Below are positions 1 to 9,321 of a stretch of 64,000 bases of DNA, one piece after another. The translations under genes and the position numbers were made by a program. Source of the DNA: Vreelandella populi. Lineage in GTDB: Bacteria; Pseudomonadota; Gammaproteobacteria; Pseudomonadales; Halomonadaceae. The first letter of the stretch is position 1. Each line of letters opens with the position of its first letter. The stretch lies in NCBI RefSeq assembly GCF_003989825.1, contig NZ_RZHE01000006.1, forward strand, positions 434,001 through 498,000. The letters run 5' to 3'. The notes beneath the pieces are model-generated. The model saw nothing but the letters and a program-made list of their open reading frames with translations. It searched no databases and was not told the origin of the DNA.

Positions 1-1104
1 TTCCTTGGAGATCGACTTGTAGCGCTCACCCATCATCACGTTCATGACCGCCTGGGTACCGACGATTTGCGAGGTAGGCGTGACCAGCGGAATAAAGCCC
101 AAGTCCTCGCGCACGCGGGGGATTTCTTCCAGCACGTCGTCCAGCTTGTCACCCGCGCCCTGCTCCTTGAGCTGGCCTTCCATGTTAGTAAGCATGCCGC
201 CCGGCACCTGTGCTACTAGAATGCGCGAGTCGATACCGCGCAGCGAGCCTTCAAAGGCGGCATATTTCTTGCGCACTTCGCGGAAGTAGCTGGCGATGTC
301 TTCGAGTAGTTCAAGATCCAATCCGGTATCGCGGTCGGTATCTTTAAGCATCGCCACAACGGACTCAGTCGGACTATGGCCATAGGTCATGGACATGGAG
401 GAAATGGCCGTATCCACGTTATCGATGCCGGCTTCTACCGCTTTAAGTATGGTGGAGGTAGATAGTCCGGTGGTGGCGTGACAGTGCAGGTGAACGGGAA
501 TAGATAAGTTTTTCTTCAGACGGGTTACCAGCTCAAACGCTGTATACGGCGTCAAAAGCCCCGCCATATCCTTGATAGCCAGCGAGTCTGCACCCATTGC
601 CGCAATGGTTGAGGCAAGGTCGACCCAGCTATCCAGGGTATGGACCGGACTTACCGTATAGGAAATGGTGCCCTGAGCGTGGCCGCCTACCTGACGCACC
701 GCCTTGATAGCGCGCTCTAAATTGCGCGGGTCGTTCATGGCATCAAACACACGGAACACGTCGACACCGTTATACTTGGCCCGCTCGACAAACTTGTCGA
801 CCACATCATCGGCGTAGTGCCGATAGCCCAGCAGGTTCTGGCCGCGCAGCAGCATGGCTTGCGGCGTATTGGGCATGGCTTCTTTCAGAGCCCGAATACG
901 CTCCCAAGGGTCTTCGCCCAGGTAGCGAATGCACGCATCGAAGGTGGCGCCGCCCCAGGTTTCAAGCGACCAGTAGCCGACGCGATCCAGCTTTTCGGCG
1001 ATAGGCAGCATGTCTTCAAGGCGCAGGCGAGTGGCAAACAGCGACTGATGGGCGTCGCGCAGCACAACATCGGTAATTCCCAGCGGGCGTTTTGTCTCGT
1101 TCAT
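1..1104 (-). CDS. oadA: Oxaloacetate decarboxylase alpha subunit (partial, N-terminal 368 residues)
   Basis: Biotin-dependent carboxyltransferase subunit of the membrane sodium pump that decarboxylates oxaloacetate to pyruvate. The protein opens [20 protein letters not shown], with the metal-site Asp of the DxxDAHQ-type motif of the HMGL-like TIM barrel. It continues with [12 protein letters not shown] and the metal-binding HLHCHATTG segment. The gene runs off the left edge, so the C-terminal biotinyl domain is not visible. oadG lies 91 nt upstream on the same strand, as in oadGAB operons, which favours OadA over a stand-alone pyruvate carboxylase subunit B. The start is the ATG at 1104. Confidence 0.9.
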   Translation of the reverse strand, partial: MNETKRPLGITDVVLRDAHQSLFATRLRLEDMLPIAEKLDRVGYWSLETWGGATFDACIRYLGEDPWERIRALKEAMPNTPQAMLLRGQNLLGYRHYADDVVDKFVERAKYNGVDVFRVFDAMNDPRNLERAIKAVRQVGGHAQGTISYTVSPVHTLDSWVDLASTIAAMGADSLAIKDMAGLLTPYTAFELVTRLKKNLSIPVHLHCHATTGLSTSTILKAVEAGIDNVDTAISSMSMTYGHSPTESVVAMLKDTDRDTGLDLELLEDIASYFREVRKKYAAFEGSLRGIDSRILVAQVPGGMLTNMEGQLKEQGAGDKLDDVLEEIPRVREDLGFIPLVTPTSQIVGTQAVMNVMMGERYKSISKE

Positions 1105-1195
1105 GGCGATAGCTCACACGTTGAAATTATAGATATGTAGTAAAACTAACAAAAAAAGCCGATTTGAATGTCGTAGTCAACAAAGTGCGGGTCGT

Positions 1196-1453
1196 TTAAT
1201 TTGGTGGCGAAGAACGATAACGATGCACCGCAGCACTGATGACCGCCTGAATCTCGGCGTCGTTATCCGCATGCACTGGTGCACGCACGCCTTGAGAACC
1301 TGGCGAGGCCGGTGCCGACAACGGCTGAAAACGCCCAACCAATTTTGACATCAACGTAACACTAACCACTAAAACTGTAAGAAAAACAAAAACAAACCCC
1401 ATACCCAGCCCCATAATGGCCAGGCCCTCCTGGAGCAGCTCCGAATCCTGCAT
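1196..1453 (-). CDS. oadG: Oxaloacetate decarboxylase gamma subunit
   Basis: Small membrane subunit (85 aa) that anchors the alpha subunit to the sodium-translocating beta subunit and helps bind zinc. It has a short N-terminal tail (MQDSELLQEGLAI), one strong transmembrane helix at about residues 12-38 and a polar C-terminal tail, which is the classic OadG layout. A strong ribosome binding site (AGGAGGGGAG) lies just before the ATG. It is the first gene of the operon, followed by oadA, and is divergent from dusC. Small size and low conservation make the family call depend partly on context. Confidence 0.82.
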   Translation of the reverse strand: MQDSELLQEGLAIMGLGMGFVFVFLTVLVVSVTLMSKLVGRFQPLSAPASPGSQGVRAPVHADNDAEIQAVISAAVHRYRSSPPN

Positions 1454-1579
1454 AACTCCCCTCCTGTTGTTAGGCGCTCATCAAGCCCCTAAGGACGATA
1501 AAAGCTCCTTGGCGTAATGAAAGTAATACACTAACCTGCCACACCTAGCATAGTTTGCAATCGCGCCATAGTGGAAGTC

Positions 1580-2587
1580 ATGGTTGTTAATTTACTACAA
1601 AACGGAAAGATTGGCCTTGCCCCGATGGAAGGCGTCATCGATGCGCTCACTCGTGAGCTGTTGACGCGTCAGGCAGGATTCGACTGGACTGTTACCGAGT
1701 TTGTCCGCGTGGTGGATACGCGCTTACCACCCCGCGTGTTCTACCGTCACTGCCCCGAGCTTGCCAAGCGCCCTGTGGCGACGCCAAGTGGCGTTCCCGT
1801 GCATATACAGCTACTTGGCTCTGATCCTGAGGCGCTTGCCGAGAACGCCCGCCAGGCGCTTGCGCTCGGCGCGCTAAGCGTTGATCTTAATTTCGGCTGT
1901 CCGGCCAAACTGGTCAATCGTCACGATGGCGGCGCCTCGCTACTCCGCCGTCCTGAGCGTGTCTATCAGGCGGTCAAGGCCGTAGCTGAAGCGCTTGGCG
2001 GAGAAATCCCGGTAACCGCTAAAATTCGCCTGGGGTTTTCTGATCGTCGTCTGGCGGTTGCTTGTGCTCAGGCAACCGAATCGGGGGGCGCTGCGCGATT
2101 AGTAGTACATGGGCGTACCCGGGATGAAGGCTATCGTCCTCCGGCTCACTGGGAATGGATTGGCCGAGTACGTCAGCAAGTATCGATACCGGTAGTCGCC
2201 AATGGGGATATATGGTCTTTGGAGGCTTACTGGAAGGCGCGCACGCTTTCAGGCTGTCGGGATGTGATGCTGGGGCGTAGCGCGCTGGCTGACCCCTGGC
2301 TTGCGCCGCGCATTCGTCACTGGCAGCAAACCGGCGAGCGGTTGCCTGAAACCACCTGGGAAATGCGCGCCAGCGTTCTTAGAGAGTATGCCGATCTACA
2401 GCGCCAGCATTTACCCGACCGCATTGTAGTTTCACTGGTAAAGCAGTGGCTTGCCCAGATGCGCCAGGGCAACGCAGAGGCCAATCAGCACTTCCATCGG
2501 GTCAAGCGCCTAACCGACCTTGAGACCCTGCTTTCAAGCTTGGTGGCGGACATGCCTCTGGCTGAACTTGAAAGCCTTAGCCTCTAA
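1580..2587 (+). CDS. dusC: tRNA-dihydrouridine(16) synthase
   Basis: FMN enzyme that reduces a D-loop uridine of tRNA to dihydrouridine using NADPH. The N-terminal GLAPMEGVIDALTRELLT and TEFVRVVD segments match the DusC subgroup rather than DusA or DusB. The catalytic cysteine is in NFGCPAK, followed by the RHDGGASLL loop, and VVHGRTRDEGY carries phosphate-binding residues. Length (335 aa) is close to E. coli DusC. An upstream GTG at 1571 is in frame; the ATG at 1580 is preferred because a GGAAG precedes it and because of where the conserved domain begins. It is a single gene, divergent from oadG. Confidence 0.88.
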   Translation: MVVNLLQNGKIGLAPMEGVIDALTRELLTRQAGFDWTVTEFVRVVDTRLPPRVFYRHCPELAKRPVATPSGVPVHIQLLGSDPEALAENARQALALGALSVDLNFGCPAKLVNRHDGGASLLRRPERVYQAVKAVAEALGGEIPVTAKIRLGFSDRRLAVACAQATESGGAARLVVHGRTRDEGYRPPAHWEWIGRVRQQVSIPVVANGDIWSLEAYWKARTLSGCRDVMLGRSALADPWLAPRIRHWQQTGERLPETTWEMRASVLREYADLQRQHLPDRIVVSLVKQWLAQMRQGNAEANQHFHRVKRLTDLETLLSSLVADMPLAELESLSL

Positions 2588-2614
2588 TTGAAGCATGGAG
2601 GCCAAACCACAGGC

Positions 2615-2647
2615 CAAAAAAAAGCGCCCACGCTAAGCGGGGCGCTC
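2615..2647 (-). terminator. Intrinsic terminator (second, distal) of the tRNA operon
   Basis: On the minus strand, AGCGCCC pairs with GGGCGCT around a short loop and is followed by eight T. It lies downstream of the first terminator at 2691-2730 and would stop read-through toward dusC. Confidence 0.7.
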
Positions 2648-2690
2648 TAAACGATCCAAGATCGAGACGCGAGCCATCTCGATCAGGCTA

Positions 2691-2730
2691 GAAAACAGAA
2701 AACCCGCTCTCAAGAAGAGAACGGGTTTGG
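2691..2730 (-). terminator. Intrinsic terminator of the tRNA-Ser-Arg-Arg operon
   Basis: On the minus strand, AAACCCG and CGGGTTT arms enclose an inner CTCT/AGAG stem, then a T-rich tract (TTTTCTGTTTTC). It starts 5 nt after the encoded CCA of the last tRNA-Arg. Confidence 0.75.
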
Positions 2731-2734
2731 AATC

Positions 2735-2811
2735 TGGCGCGCCCGGGAGGATTCGAACCTCCGACCCCCTGATTCGTAGTCAGGTACTCTATCCAGCTGA
2801 GCTACGGGCGC
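2735..2811 (-). tRNA. tRNA-Arg (anticodon ACG), copy 2
   Basis: 77 nt including encoded CCA. The acceptor stem GCGCCCG/CGGGCGC closes, the anticodon arm CTGACTACGAATCAG gives ACG, and the T-arm carries GGTTCGAATCC. The sequence is identical to the copy at 2883-2959. ACG is normally edited to ICG and reads CGU/CGC/CGA. Confidence 0.97.
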
Positions 2812-2882
2812 TTTAGAGATGTAAATACTCATTAAAGAAAATGGAGTACACAAGGGCTATCGCCTTACATCAGGTTAGAAGA

Positions 2883-2959
2883 TGGCGCGCCCGGGAGGAT
2901 TCGAACCTCCGACCCCCTGATTCGTAGTCAGGTACTCTATCCAGCTGAGCTACGGGCGC
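2883..2959 (-). tRNA. tRNA-Arg (anticodon ACG), copy 1
   Basis: 77 nt with encoded CCA and the same sequence as the tRNA at 2735-2811. It sits 17 nt after tRNA-Ser in one apparent minus-strand operon. Confidence 0.97.
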
Positions 2960-2976
2960 ATCTTCTAATGTGCAGC

Positions 2977-3069
2977 TGGCGGAGAAGGAGGGATTCGAAC
3001 CCTCGATAGGGCTATAAACCCTATACTCCCTTAGCAGGGGAGCGCCTTCAGCCACTCGGCCACCTCTCC
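2977..3069 (-). tRNA. tRNA-Ser (anticodon GCU)
   Basis: 93 nt with encoded CCA. It starts GGAGAGG and has a long class II variable arm (TATAGGGTTTATAGCCCTAT). The anticodon arm CCCTGCTAAGGG gives GCU, which reads AGC/AGU. It is first in the tRNA operon, just after the promoter at 3087-3115. Confidence 0.97.
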
Positions 3070-3086
3070 TCAACAGCACGGCGCGA

Positions 3087-3115
3087 ATGTTACCGATTTT
3101 AGCGGCTAGTGTCTA
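3087..3115 (-). promoter_or_regulatory. Sigma-70 promoter of the tRNA operon
   Basis: Minus strand: -35 TAGACA, 17-nt spacer, -10 TAACAT, then a GC-rich discriminator (CGCGCCG). A GC-rich discriminator is typical of stable-RNA promoters under stringent control. The -10 lies 17 nt before the tRNA-Ser 5' end. Confidence 0.7.
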
Positions 3116-3155
3116 GCCCTGTGTCGATTTTTTTCGCGCCAGCTTAACGTTACCG

Positions 3156-3180
3156 TTTAAACGCCCTTTAATGGGCGTGA
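3156..3180 (-). terminator. Possible terminator after csrA
   Basis: ACGCCC/GGGCGT six-bp stem with a 6-nt loop, followed on the minus strand by TTTAAACGG, 14 nt past the csrA stop. The T tract is short, so some read-through into the tRNA operon is possible. Confidence 0.45.
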
Positions 3181-3193
3181 CACAATCGGCCAT

Positions 3194-3382
3194 TTACTCT
3201 GTTTCACTTTCGCTATTACGTTCGCGCTGAATGCGCTGATAGATCTCTTCACGGTGTACAGCAACATCTTTCGGCGCATTGACGCCGATACGTACCTGGT
3301 TACCTTTCACACCTAGCACTGTGACGGTGATTTCATCACCAATCATCAGCGTTTCGCCAACACGGCGAGTTAGGATGAGCAT
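3194..3382 (-). CDS. csrA: Carbon storage regulator CsrA (RsmA)
   Basis: 62-aa dimeric RNA-binding protein that recognises GGA in hairpin loops and blocks translation or alters stability of target mRNAs. The start [17 protein letters not shown] and the key residues L4, R6, R7 and R44 (in VHREEIY) are all present. The ATG at 3382 is preceded by AAGGAG, which itself contains a CsrA-type GGA. Its position after lysC and before tRNA-Ser is the conserved Pseudomonas/Halomonas arrangement. A candidate antagonist small RNA lies at 14858-15032. A longer in-frame start upstream is not credible, as the family begins at MLIL. Confidence 0.97.
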   Translation of the reverse strand: MLILTRRVGETLMIGDEITVTVLGVKGNQVRIGVNAPKDVAVHREEIYQRIQRERNSESETE

Positions 3383-3574
3383 GGCTGATCTCCTTCTCAG
3401 ACGTTTTATACAACGGGTTGTGTCCGCCAAAGGGGACCACTACGCCATTATGCGGCATAGTGGCGCTGTCACCAATGGCTGTTGCTCCATGACACTTAAA
3501 CCTCCCGTTGAAAGAAAGCTCACCACCAACGGTAGCGAGTACCTCTTTAGCGTAGAAGGTTTAAGGCAGAAACG
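3383..3574 (-). promoter_or_regulatory. csrA leader with hairpin and four GGA motifs
   Basis: The gap between lysC and csrA. On the transcript strand it carries GGA at 3505-3503, 3488-3486, 3425-3423 and 3393-3391, the last being the csrA ribosome binding site. A 10-bp hairpin with one G-U pair lies at 3437-3463. Multiple GGAs including one in the Shine-Dalgarno is the known layout of CsrA autorepression; here that is inference. Confidence 0.5.
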
Positions 3575-4825
3575 TTATTCAGATTCTATGTTTGATTTAT
3601 CTAAACCAAATGCTTTATGTAACGCGTTAACCGCCAGTTCCATATGCTTTTCATCGATCACGACCGAGATCTTGATTTCGGACGTGGAAACCATGCGGAT
3701 ATTGACGTTTTCATCGGCCAGAACGCGGAACATTTTTGAGGCAACCCCGGCATGCGAGCGCATGCCTACACCCACCAAGGATACCTTGGCGATATTATCA
3801 TCGCCACGCAGCTCGCCACCGCCCAGATCGGGAATGACGGTTTCTTCGAGCAGCTTCTTGGTAGCCTTGTAATCGCCTTTCGCGACGGTAAAGGTGAAAT
3901 CGGTGTAGTCACCTGCCGGCGCCACATTTTGCACGATCATGTCGACTTCGATATTGGCATCGGCAATCGGGCCAAGAATACGCGAGGCAACACCCGGTAC
4001 ATCGGGGGTATGCAACAGCGTCAGCTTGGCTTCGTTTTTGGTAAACGCGATACCGGAAATCAGCGGTTCTTCCATGGAGTCCTCGTCTTGGTCAGCATCT
4101 GCAACAATTAGGGTACCGGGGCCATCTTCGAAGCTCGACAGTACCCGCAGGGGAACGTTGTACTTGCCTGCAAACTCTACCGCGCGAATCTGCAGCACTT
4201 TAGAGCCCAGGCTTGCAAGTTCCAGCATTTCTTCCACCGTAATGCTTTCCAGGCGCTGCGCCTTGGTGCATACGCGGGGGTCGGTGGTATAAACCCCGTC
4301 GACATCGGTATAGATCTGGCACTCGTCGGCGCCCAGGGCCGCCGCCAGCGCCACGCCGGTGGTGTCCGAGCCGCCGCGGCCCAGGGTCGTGATATTGCCG
4401 TTCTCATCAACGCCCTGGAAACCGGCGACTACCACAACCTTGCCTGCTTCCAGGTCGGCCTTGAGATCATCGGTTTCAATGCGCTGAATACGGGCTTTGG
4501 TGTAGGCACTATCGGTATGAATACCTACCTGCGCACCGGTGTGAGAAGTGGCTGATACACCAATCTGCTGCAGCGCCATGGCAAGAAGTGAAATGGTGAC
4601 CTGCTCACCGGTGGAGAGCAGCATATCCATTTCGCGCGGGGCGGGGTCTTCATTAAGCGCGTTGGCCATATCGGTCAATCGGTTGGTCTCTCCGCTCATG
4701 GCGGAGACCACGACCACGACCTGATGCCCCTGATCACGAAAGCCCTTGACCTTTTCCGCCACGGCTTTAATACGGTCGACTGAGCCTACCGAGGTGCCAC
4801 CGAACTTCTGTACGTATAGTGCCAT
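3575..4825 (-). CDS. lysC: Aspartate kinase
   Basis: Phosphorylates L-aspartate with ATP, the first step to lysine, methionine, threonine and diaminopimelate. The kinase motif KFGGTSVGSVDRI is at residues 7-19 and GRGGSDTTGVALAAALGA is in the middle. Two C-terminal ACT domains follow (about residues 265-410), including VSLVGVGMRSHAGVASKMF. At 416 aa it is the monofunctional, ACT-regulated type found in Pseudomonas, not a fused homoserine dehydrogenase. Feedback by lysine and/or threonine is expected from the ACT domains. It sits between alaS and csrA, and a terminator separates it from alaS. Confidence 0.95.
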   Translation of the reverse strand: MALYVQKFGGTSVGSVDRIKAVAEKVKGFRDQGHQVVVVVSAMSGETNRLTDMANALNEDPAPREMDMLLSTGEQVTISLLAMALQQIGVSATSHTGAQVGIHTDSAYTKARIQRIETDDLKADLEAGKVVVVAGFQGVDENGNITTLGRGGSDTTGVALAAALGADECQIYTDVDGVYTTDPRVCTKAQRLESITVEEMLELASLGSKVLQIRAVEFAGKYNVPLRVLSSFEDGPGTLIVADADQDEDSMEEPLISGIAFTKNEAKLTLLHTPDVPGVASRILGPIADANIEVDMIVQNVAPAGDYTDFTFTVAKGDYKATKKLLEETVIPDLGGGELRGDDNIAKVSLVGVGMRSHAGVASKMFRVLADENVNIRMVSTSEIKISVVIDEKHMELAVNALHKAFGLDKSNIESE

Positions 4826-4886
4826 ATGCCGTTTTTTCCTATTCGTTCGGGAATGGAGGATGAAACGTAATTTCTCTTAAGTTGGC

Positions 4887-4921
4887 AAAAGGCCGGTTGC
4901 TGATAATGCCACCGGCCTTTT
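4887..4921 (-). terminator. Intrinsic terminator between alaS and lysC
   Basis: GGCCGGT/ACCGGCC perfect arms with a 13-nt loop, followed on the minus strand by TTTT. It begins 4 nt after the alaS stop codon. T-rich flanks on both sides make it potentially bidirectional. Confidence 0.8.
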
Positions 4922-4924
4922 TGA

Positions 4925-7534
4925 TTAGCTAAGTATATTTTCAAGCCACGCAGGCACGCTATTCAAGGCATCGGGCAGCGCCTCTGGCTGACTACCCCCG
5001 GCCTGCGCCATGTCAGCGCGGCCGCCGCCTTTGCCGCCTACCTGCGAGGCCACATGATTCACCAGCTCACCGGCTTTAACACGCCCGGTCAAATCCTGGG
5101 TCACGCCGGCAATCAGGCTCACCTTGCCGGCCGCTTCATCGGCCACGCCCAGAATGATGACGCCGGAGCCAATCTTGTTTTTCAGCTGATCGAGCACGCC
5201 GCGCAGATCCTTACCGGATACCCCTTCCAGCTGTGTTGCAAGCAGCTTAACGCCGCCTATTTCCTGCGCCTGACCTAGCATATCGCTACCCGCCGCGCTG
5301 GCCAGCTTAGCCTTCAACTGCTCAAGCTCTTTTTCCAGGCTGCGATTACGTTCAACCAGCGACTCGACGCGGGCTTCAACCTGCTCGGGCTTGGTTTTCA
5401 AGCGCTCGCCCAGACGCTGCACGCGGGCTTCCTGCTCACAGAAATAAGCCAGTGCATTCTCGCCGGTAATTGCCTCGATGCGTCGCACGCCAGAAGCAAT
5501 ACCCACTTCACTGACGATATGGCAGCAGCCGATATCGCCGCTTCTTGCAACGTGAGTACCGCCGCACAGCTCGATTGAGAAGTCGTCAGCGCCGATGGTC
5601 AATACGCGCACATTTTCCGCATACTTGGCTTCAAACAGCGCTGCCGCCCCTTTGGCCTTGGCTTGCTCCAGACTCATCTGCTCGACTTGCGTCGCCGCGT
5701 TGGCCAGAATTTGCTCGTTCACTAGACGCTCGACCTCTGCCAGCTGATCAGCGCTCATCGGCTCGAAGTGGCTGAAGTCAAAGCGCAGGCGCTCAGCATT
5801 CACCAGTGAGCCCTTCTGCTGTACGTGATCGCCCAGCACCATGCGTAGTGCTTTATGCAGCAGGTGGGTCGCCGAGTGATTGCGGATCGTTGCCGAACGC
5901 AGGCTGGCGTCCACTTCGCCGCGTACGCTGGCGCCTACCTCAAGGGTACCTGCCACCATGATGCCCTGGTGCAGGTGGTGACCGCTCTGCTTCTGGGTAT
6001 CGGTGACCTGAAAACGCCCACCGTCTACATGCAGGTAACCGGTATCGCCTACCTGACCGCCCGACTCGCCGTAAAACGGCGTGCGATCCAACACCACGGT
6101 GCCTTTTTGCCCTTCCTCTAGCGCCGCTAGGGCATTGCCTTCGCTGTCGACCAGCGCGGTTACCTTGGCCTGATCTTCCAGCCGGTCGTAGCCGGTAAAG
6201 TCGGTTGTGCCCTCAAGCTCGATTGACGCGCTGTAGTCCCCGCCAAACTGGCTGGCGGCGCGGGCGCGCTCACGCTGGGCTTCAAGCTCGCGCTGAAAGC
6301 CTGCTTCATCAAGCGTGACGCCACGCTCACGGCAGACATCGGCCGTCAGGTCAAACGGGAAGCCGTAGGTATCGTAAAGCTTGAACACGGTTTCGCCAGA
6401 AAGCACATCGCCGTCAAGCTCTTCAAGGGCCGCATTCAGCAAGCCCATGCCGTGATCCAGGGTGCGCGCAAACTGCTCTTCTTCTTTAAGCAGCACGCGG
6501 GCGATTTGCGCACGGGCATCGCGAAGCTCAGGGTAGGCTTCACCCATTTCGGCATCCAAAGCGTCTACCAGGGTATGGAAGAACGGCTTGGTAGCGCCCA
6601 GCTTATGGCCATGACGAATGGCCCGACGGATGATACGCCGCAGCACATAGCCACGGCCTTCATTGGACGGCAGCACGCCATCGGCAATCAAAAAGGCACA
6701 CGAACGGATATGGTCGGCAATAACGCGCAGCGATGGGGTTGCGGTATCGGCGTGCCCCGTCGCCTTGGCCGCCGCCTGAAGCAGGTTCTGAAACAGGTCG
6801 ATCTCGTAGTTGGAGTGCACGCCCTGCATAACGGCAGATACGCGCTCAAGGCCCATGCCGGTATCAATGGAAGGCTTGGGCAGCGGGTTCAGCGTGCCCT
6901 GGGCATCGCGGTCGAACTGCATGAAGACCAGGTTCCAGATCTCGATGTAGCGGTCGCCATCTTCATCGGCGCTGCCGGGAGGGCCACCCCAGACCTCAGG
7001 GCCATGATCAAAGAAGATTTCCGAACTGGGGCCGCAAGGGCCGGTATCACCCATTTGCCAGAAGTTGTCTTCATCCAGGCGGGAGAAGCGCTCGGGGTCG
7101 ATGCCGATCTCATCTTTCCAGATACGCTCGGCTTCATCGTCGCTGATATGTACCGTTACCCAGAGCTTCTCCTTGGGAAGCCCCAGTGTTTCGGTCAGAA
7201 ACGTCCAGGCGAAACGAATGGCATCACGCTTGAAGTAATCGCCGAAGCTGAAGTTGCCCAGCATCTCGAAAAAGGTGTGGTGACGCGCTGTATAGCCCAC
7301 GTTATCCAGGTCGTTGTGCTTACCGCCCGCGCGCACGCAGCGCTGGGAAGACGTTGCGCGAACGTAGGGGCGCGGATCGCGGCCAAGGAACACATCTTTA
7401 AAAGGCACCATACCCGCATTAGTGAATAGCAGCGTAGGGTCGTTATCTGGCACCAGCGAGCTGGTGGGGACAATAGTATGTCCCTGCTCTTCGAAAAAGG
7501 ATAAAAAGGCCTGCCTAATCTCTGCGCTTTTCAT
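4925..7534 (-). CDS. alaS: Alanyl-tRNA synthetase
   Basis: Charges tRNA-Ala. The 869-aa protein has the class II core at the N-terminus ([40 protein letters not shown] region) and an editing domain with HSATH (HxxxH) and CGGTH zinc-type motifs. The C-terminal region has a coiled coil, about residues 710-760, and the oligomerisation/C-Ala domain. The start is placed at the ATG at 7534, where homologues begin; an in-frame extension to 7609 is likely untranslated leader. It lies between recX and lysC in the conserved recA-recX-alaS order. Confidence 0.97.
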   Translation of the reverse strand: MKSAEIRQAFLSFFEEQGHTIVPTSSLVPDNDPTLLFTNAGMVPFKDVFLGRDPRPYVRATSSQRCVRAGGKHNDLDNVGYTARHHTFFEMLGNFSFGDYFKRDAIRFAWTFLTETLGLPKEKLWVTVHISDDEAERIWKDEIGIDPERFSRLDEDNFWQMGDTGPCGPSSEIFFDHGPEVWGGPPGSADEDGDRYIEIWNLVFMQFDRDAQGTLNPLPKPSIDTGMGLERVSAVMQGVHSNYEIDLFQNLLQAAAKATGHADTATPSLRVIADHIRSCAFLIADGVLPSNEGRGYVLRRIIRRAIRHGHKLGATKPFFHTLVDALDAEMGEAYPELRDARAQIARVLLKEEEQFARTLDHGMGLLNAALEELDGDVLSGETVFKLYDTYGFPFDLTADVCRERGVTLDEAGFQRELEAQRERARAASQFGGDYSASIELEGTTDFTGYDRLEDQAKVTALVDSEGNALAALEEGQKGTVVLDRTPFYGESGGQVGDTGYLHVDGGRFQVTDTQKQSGHHLHQGIMVAGTLEVGASVRGEVDASLRSATIRNHSATHLLHKALRMVLGDHVQQKGSLVNAERLRFDFSHFEPMSADQLAEVERLVNEQILANAATQVEQMSLEQAKAKGAAALFEAKYAENVRVLTIGADDFSIELCGGTHVARSGDIGCCHIVSEVGIASGVRRIEAITGENALAYFCEQEARVQRLGERLKTKPEQVEARVESLVERNRSLEKELEQLKAKLASAAGSDMLGQAQEIGGVKLLATQLEGVSGKDLRGVLDQLKNKIGSGVIILGVADEAAGKVSLIAGVTQDLTGRVKAGELVNHVASQVGGKGGGRADMAQAGGSQPEALPDALNSVPAWLENILS

Positions 7535-7704
7535 AGGGTATCCGTAACAATAAAGCATGATGCCCCAGGGCGCTGTCGCTACTACCCGCTGGGGTCGCAA
7601 AAGCGCCATTATAGCGCAGTTGTCAAACGACTAAAGCGGCAGTTAGTGGCTGAAAGCTAAAGACGCCAGAAGTTGATCAGACATAATAGTGATGAAATAA
7701 GGCT

Positions 7705-8166
7705 TTACAGGCAAGAGAGCGCGTAACGAATTTGTTCAAAATCGAAGCCACGTGACGCTAGAAAGCGCTCACGCTTGGCTCGCTCTTTGGGGTTTTCACC
7801 CGGGGAGGAGAAGCGTCGTGCCAAGGTTTCCTTGGCAAGTTCAAACCAGTCCACGCCTTCGCTTTCTTCGACGTGGGCTAGCGCTTCATTAAGGGTTTCC
7901 TGATTAACGCCGCGTTGGCGCAATTCACCCTTGATACGTATCACACCTTGGCCGCGTATGATCCGCGACCGCACAAAGCTTTCGGCAAAGCGGGCGTCAG
8001 ATTGAAGTCCCTGCTCTTCAAGCGTGTCCAAGCACGCTTCGATATCTGCGTTATCAAACGCTTTCTGTTTTAGCTTTTGCGCTATCTCGGCGCGCGAGTA
8101 TTCGCGCCGAGATAGCAGCTGAACAGCAATGTCGCGTGGCGTTGCATCACGTGACGAAGCGAACAT
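7705..8166 (-). CDS. recX: Regulatory protein RecX
   Basis: 153-aa three-helix-repeat protein that binds RecA filaments and limits their growth. It has the RecX features LLSRREYSRAEIAQKL near the N-terminus, GLQSDARFAESFVRSRIIRGQGVIRIKGELRQRG in the middle and a basic C-terminal RERFLASRGF. The start lies 5 nt after the recA stop, so the two are transcribed together and recX is probably SOS-induced through the same LexA box. Confidence 0.93.
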   Translation of the reverse strand: MFASSRDATPRDIAVQLLSRREYSRAEIAQKLKQKAFDNADIEACLDTLEEQGLQSDARFAESFVRSRIIRGQGVIRIKGELRQRGVNQETLNEALAHVEESEGVDWFELAKETLARRFSSPGENPKERAKRERFLASRGFDFEQIRYALSCL

Positions 8167-8171
8167 AAGCG

Positions 8172-9233
8172 TTACAGCAGATCGTCGTCAGCATCGGCCG
8201 ATACATCAGCCGCCGGGGCCTCTTCTTTTTTCGGGTCGGCCTTGGCCAGCAGCTGATCACGGATCTGGCTTTCGATCTCTTCCATGATTTCCGGATGTTC
8301 TTCAAGGTACTGAGCAGCATTTGCCTTGCCCTGACCGATCTTGCTGCCTTTGTAGCTGTACCAGGCACCCGCCTTGTCGACCAGGTTGCACTGCACGCCG
8401 AGATCAACCACCTCACCGGCATGATAGATCCCCTTGCCGTACAGAATCTGGAACTCAGCCTGACGGAATGGTGGTGCCACCTTGTTTTTCACCACTTTCA
8501 CACGGGTTTCGTTACCGGTGACTTCATCACCTGCTTTTACCGAACCGGTGCGGCGAATATCCAGGCGCACACTGGCGTAGAACTTCAGTGCGTTACCACC
8601 AGTGGTGGTTTCGGGGCTACCAAACATCACGCCGATCTTCATGCGGATCTGGTTGATAAACACCACTAGGCAGTTGGCGTTTTTGATGTTACCCGTAATC
8701 TTGCGCAGTGCCTGAGACATAAGACGCGCCTGCAGACCAACGTGGGAATCGCCCATTTCACCTTCGATTTCCGCACGAGGTGTCAGCGCCGCCACGGAGT
8801 CGATAATGATGACGTCGACGCCGCCGGAGCGCACCAGCATATCGGTGATTTCAAGCGCCTGCTCACCGGTATCCGGCTGGGATACCAGCAGGTCATCCAG
8901 GTTGACGCCCAGCTTTTCGGCATAGGTTGGGTCGAGCGCGTGCTCGGCGTCCACGAACGCACATACCTTACCCTGCTTCTGCGCCTGGGCGATCACGGAA
9001 AGCGTTAGTGTGGTTTTACCCGAGGACTCCGGGCCGTAAATTTCCACCACACGGCCAAAGGGCAAACCGCCAATGCCCAAGGCAATATCCAGCCCCAGGG
9101 AGCCTGTAGATACTGACGGCATCACGACGCGGGGCGCGTCACCCAAGCGCATGACCGTGCCCTTGCCGAACTGACGATCAATCTGGCTAAGTGCAGCGTT
9201 TAACGCTTTCGTACGATTGTCATCCTGAGCCAT
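8172..9233 (-). CDS. recA: Recombinase RecA
   Basis: ATP-dependent strand-exchange protein that also triggers LexA self-cleavage. In 353 aa it shows Walker A (GPESSGKTT), Walker B-type [12 protein letters not shown], the DNA-binding loop regions ([15 protein letters not shown] and the [26 protein letters not shown] segment) and an acidic C-terminal tail. recX follows 5 nt downstream. A LexA box lies 21 nt upstream of the start. Confidence 0.99.
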   Translation of the reverse strand: MAQDDNRTKALNAALSQIDRQFGKGTVMRLGDAPRVVMPSVSTGSLGLDIALGIGGLPFGRVVEIYGPESSGKTTLTLSVIAQAQKQGKVCAFVDAEHALDPTYAEKLGVNLDDLLVSQPDTGEQALEITDMLVRSGGVDVIIIDSVAALTPRAEIEGEMGDSHVGLQARLMSQALRKITGNIKNANCLVVFINQIRMKIGVMFGSPETTTGGNALKFYASVRLDIRRTGSVKAGDEVTGNETRVKVVKNKVAPPFRQAEFQILYGKGIYHAGEVVDLGVQCNLVDKAGAWYSYKGSKIGQGKANAAQYLEEHPEIMEEIESQIRDQLLAKADPKKEEAPAADVSADADDDLL

Positions 9234-9253
9234 GCAAACACCCTCATCACAGA

Positions 9254-9269
9254 CTGTATAATTAACCAG
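9254..9269 (-). promoter_or_regulatory. LexA (SOS) box of recA
   Basis: CTGTATAATTAACCAG fits the CTG-N10-CAG LexA consensus with an AT-rich centre. It is placed just upstream of recA, where SOS operators are expected. On the minus strand it reads CTGG...ACAG, so one half-site departs from CTGT. Confidence 0.8.
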
Positions 9270-9321
9270 TATTATGCCAAAAATCCGTCGCTAAATAAAT
9301 CCTCAACGCGGTTTTTAACGA

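Noticed and set aside
2735-2959. Identical tRNA-Arg copies as a phage attachment site
   Set aside because: They look like a simple tandem duplication within an operon; no integrase or foreign DNA is adjacent.
2870-3079. 69-codon open frame covering tRNA genes
   Set aside because: It reads through tRNA-Arg and tRNA-Ser and is explained by them.
3279-3872. 197-codon plus-strand frame across csrA and lysC
   Set aside because: Antisense to both conserved genes, with low-complexity Ser/Thr composition typical of a shadow frame.
6452-7429. 325-codon open frame on the plus strand opposite alaS
   Set aside because: It is antisense to a conserved synthetase and its length follows from the GC-rich codons of alaS. 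No ribosome binding site or family motif is visible.
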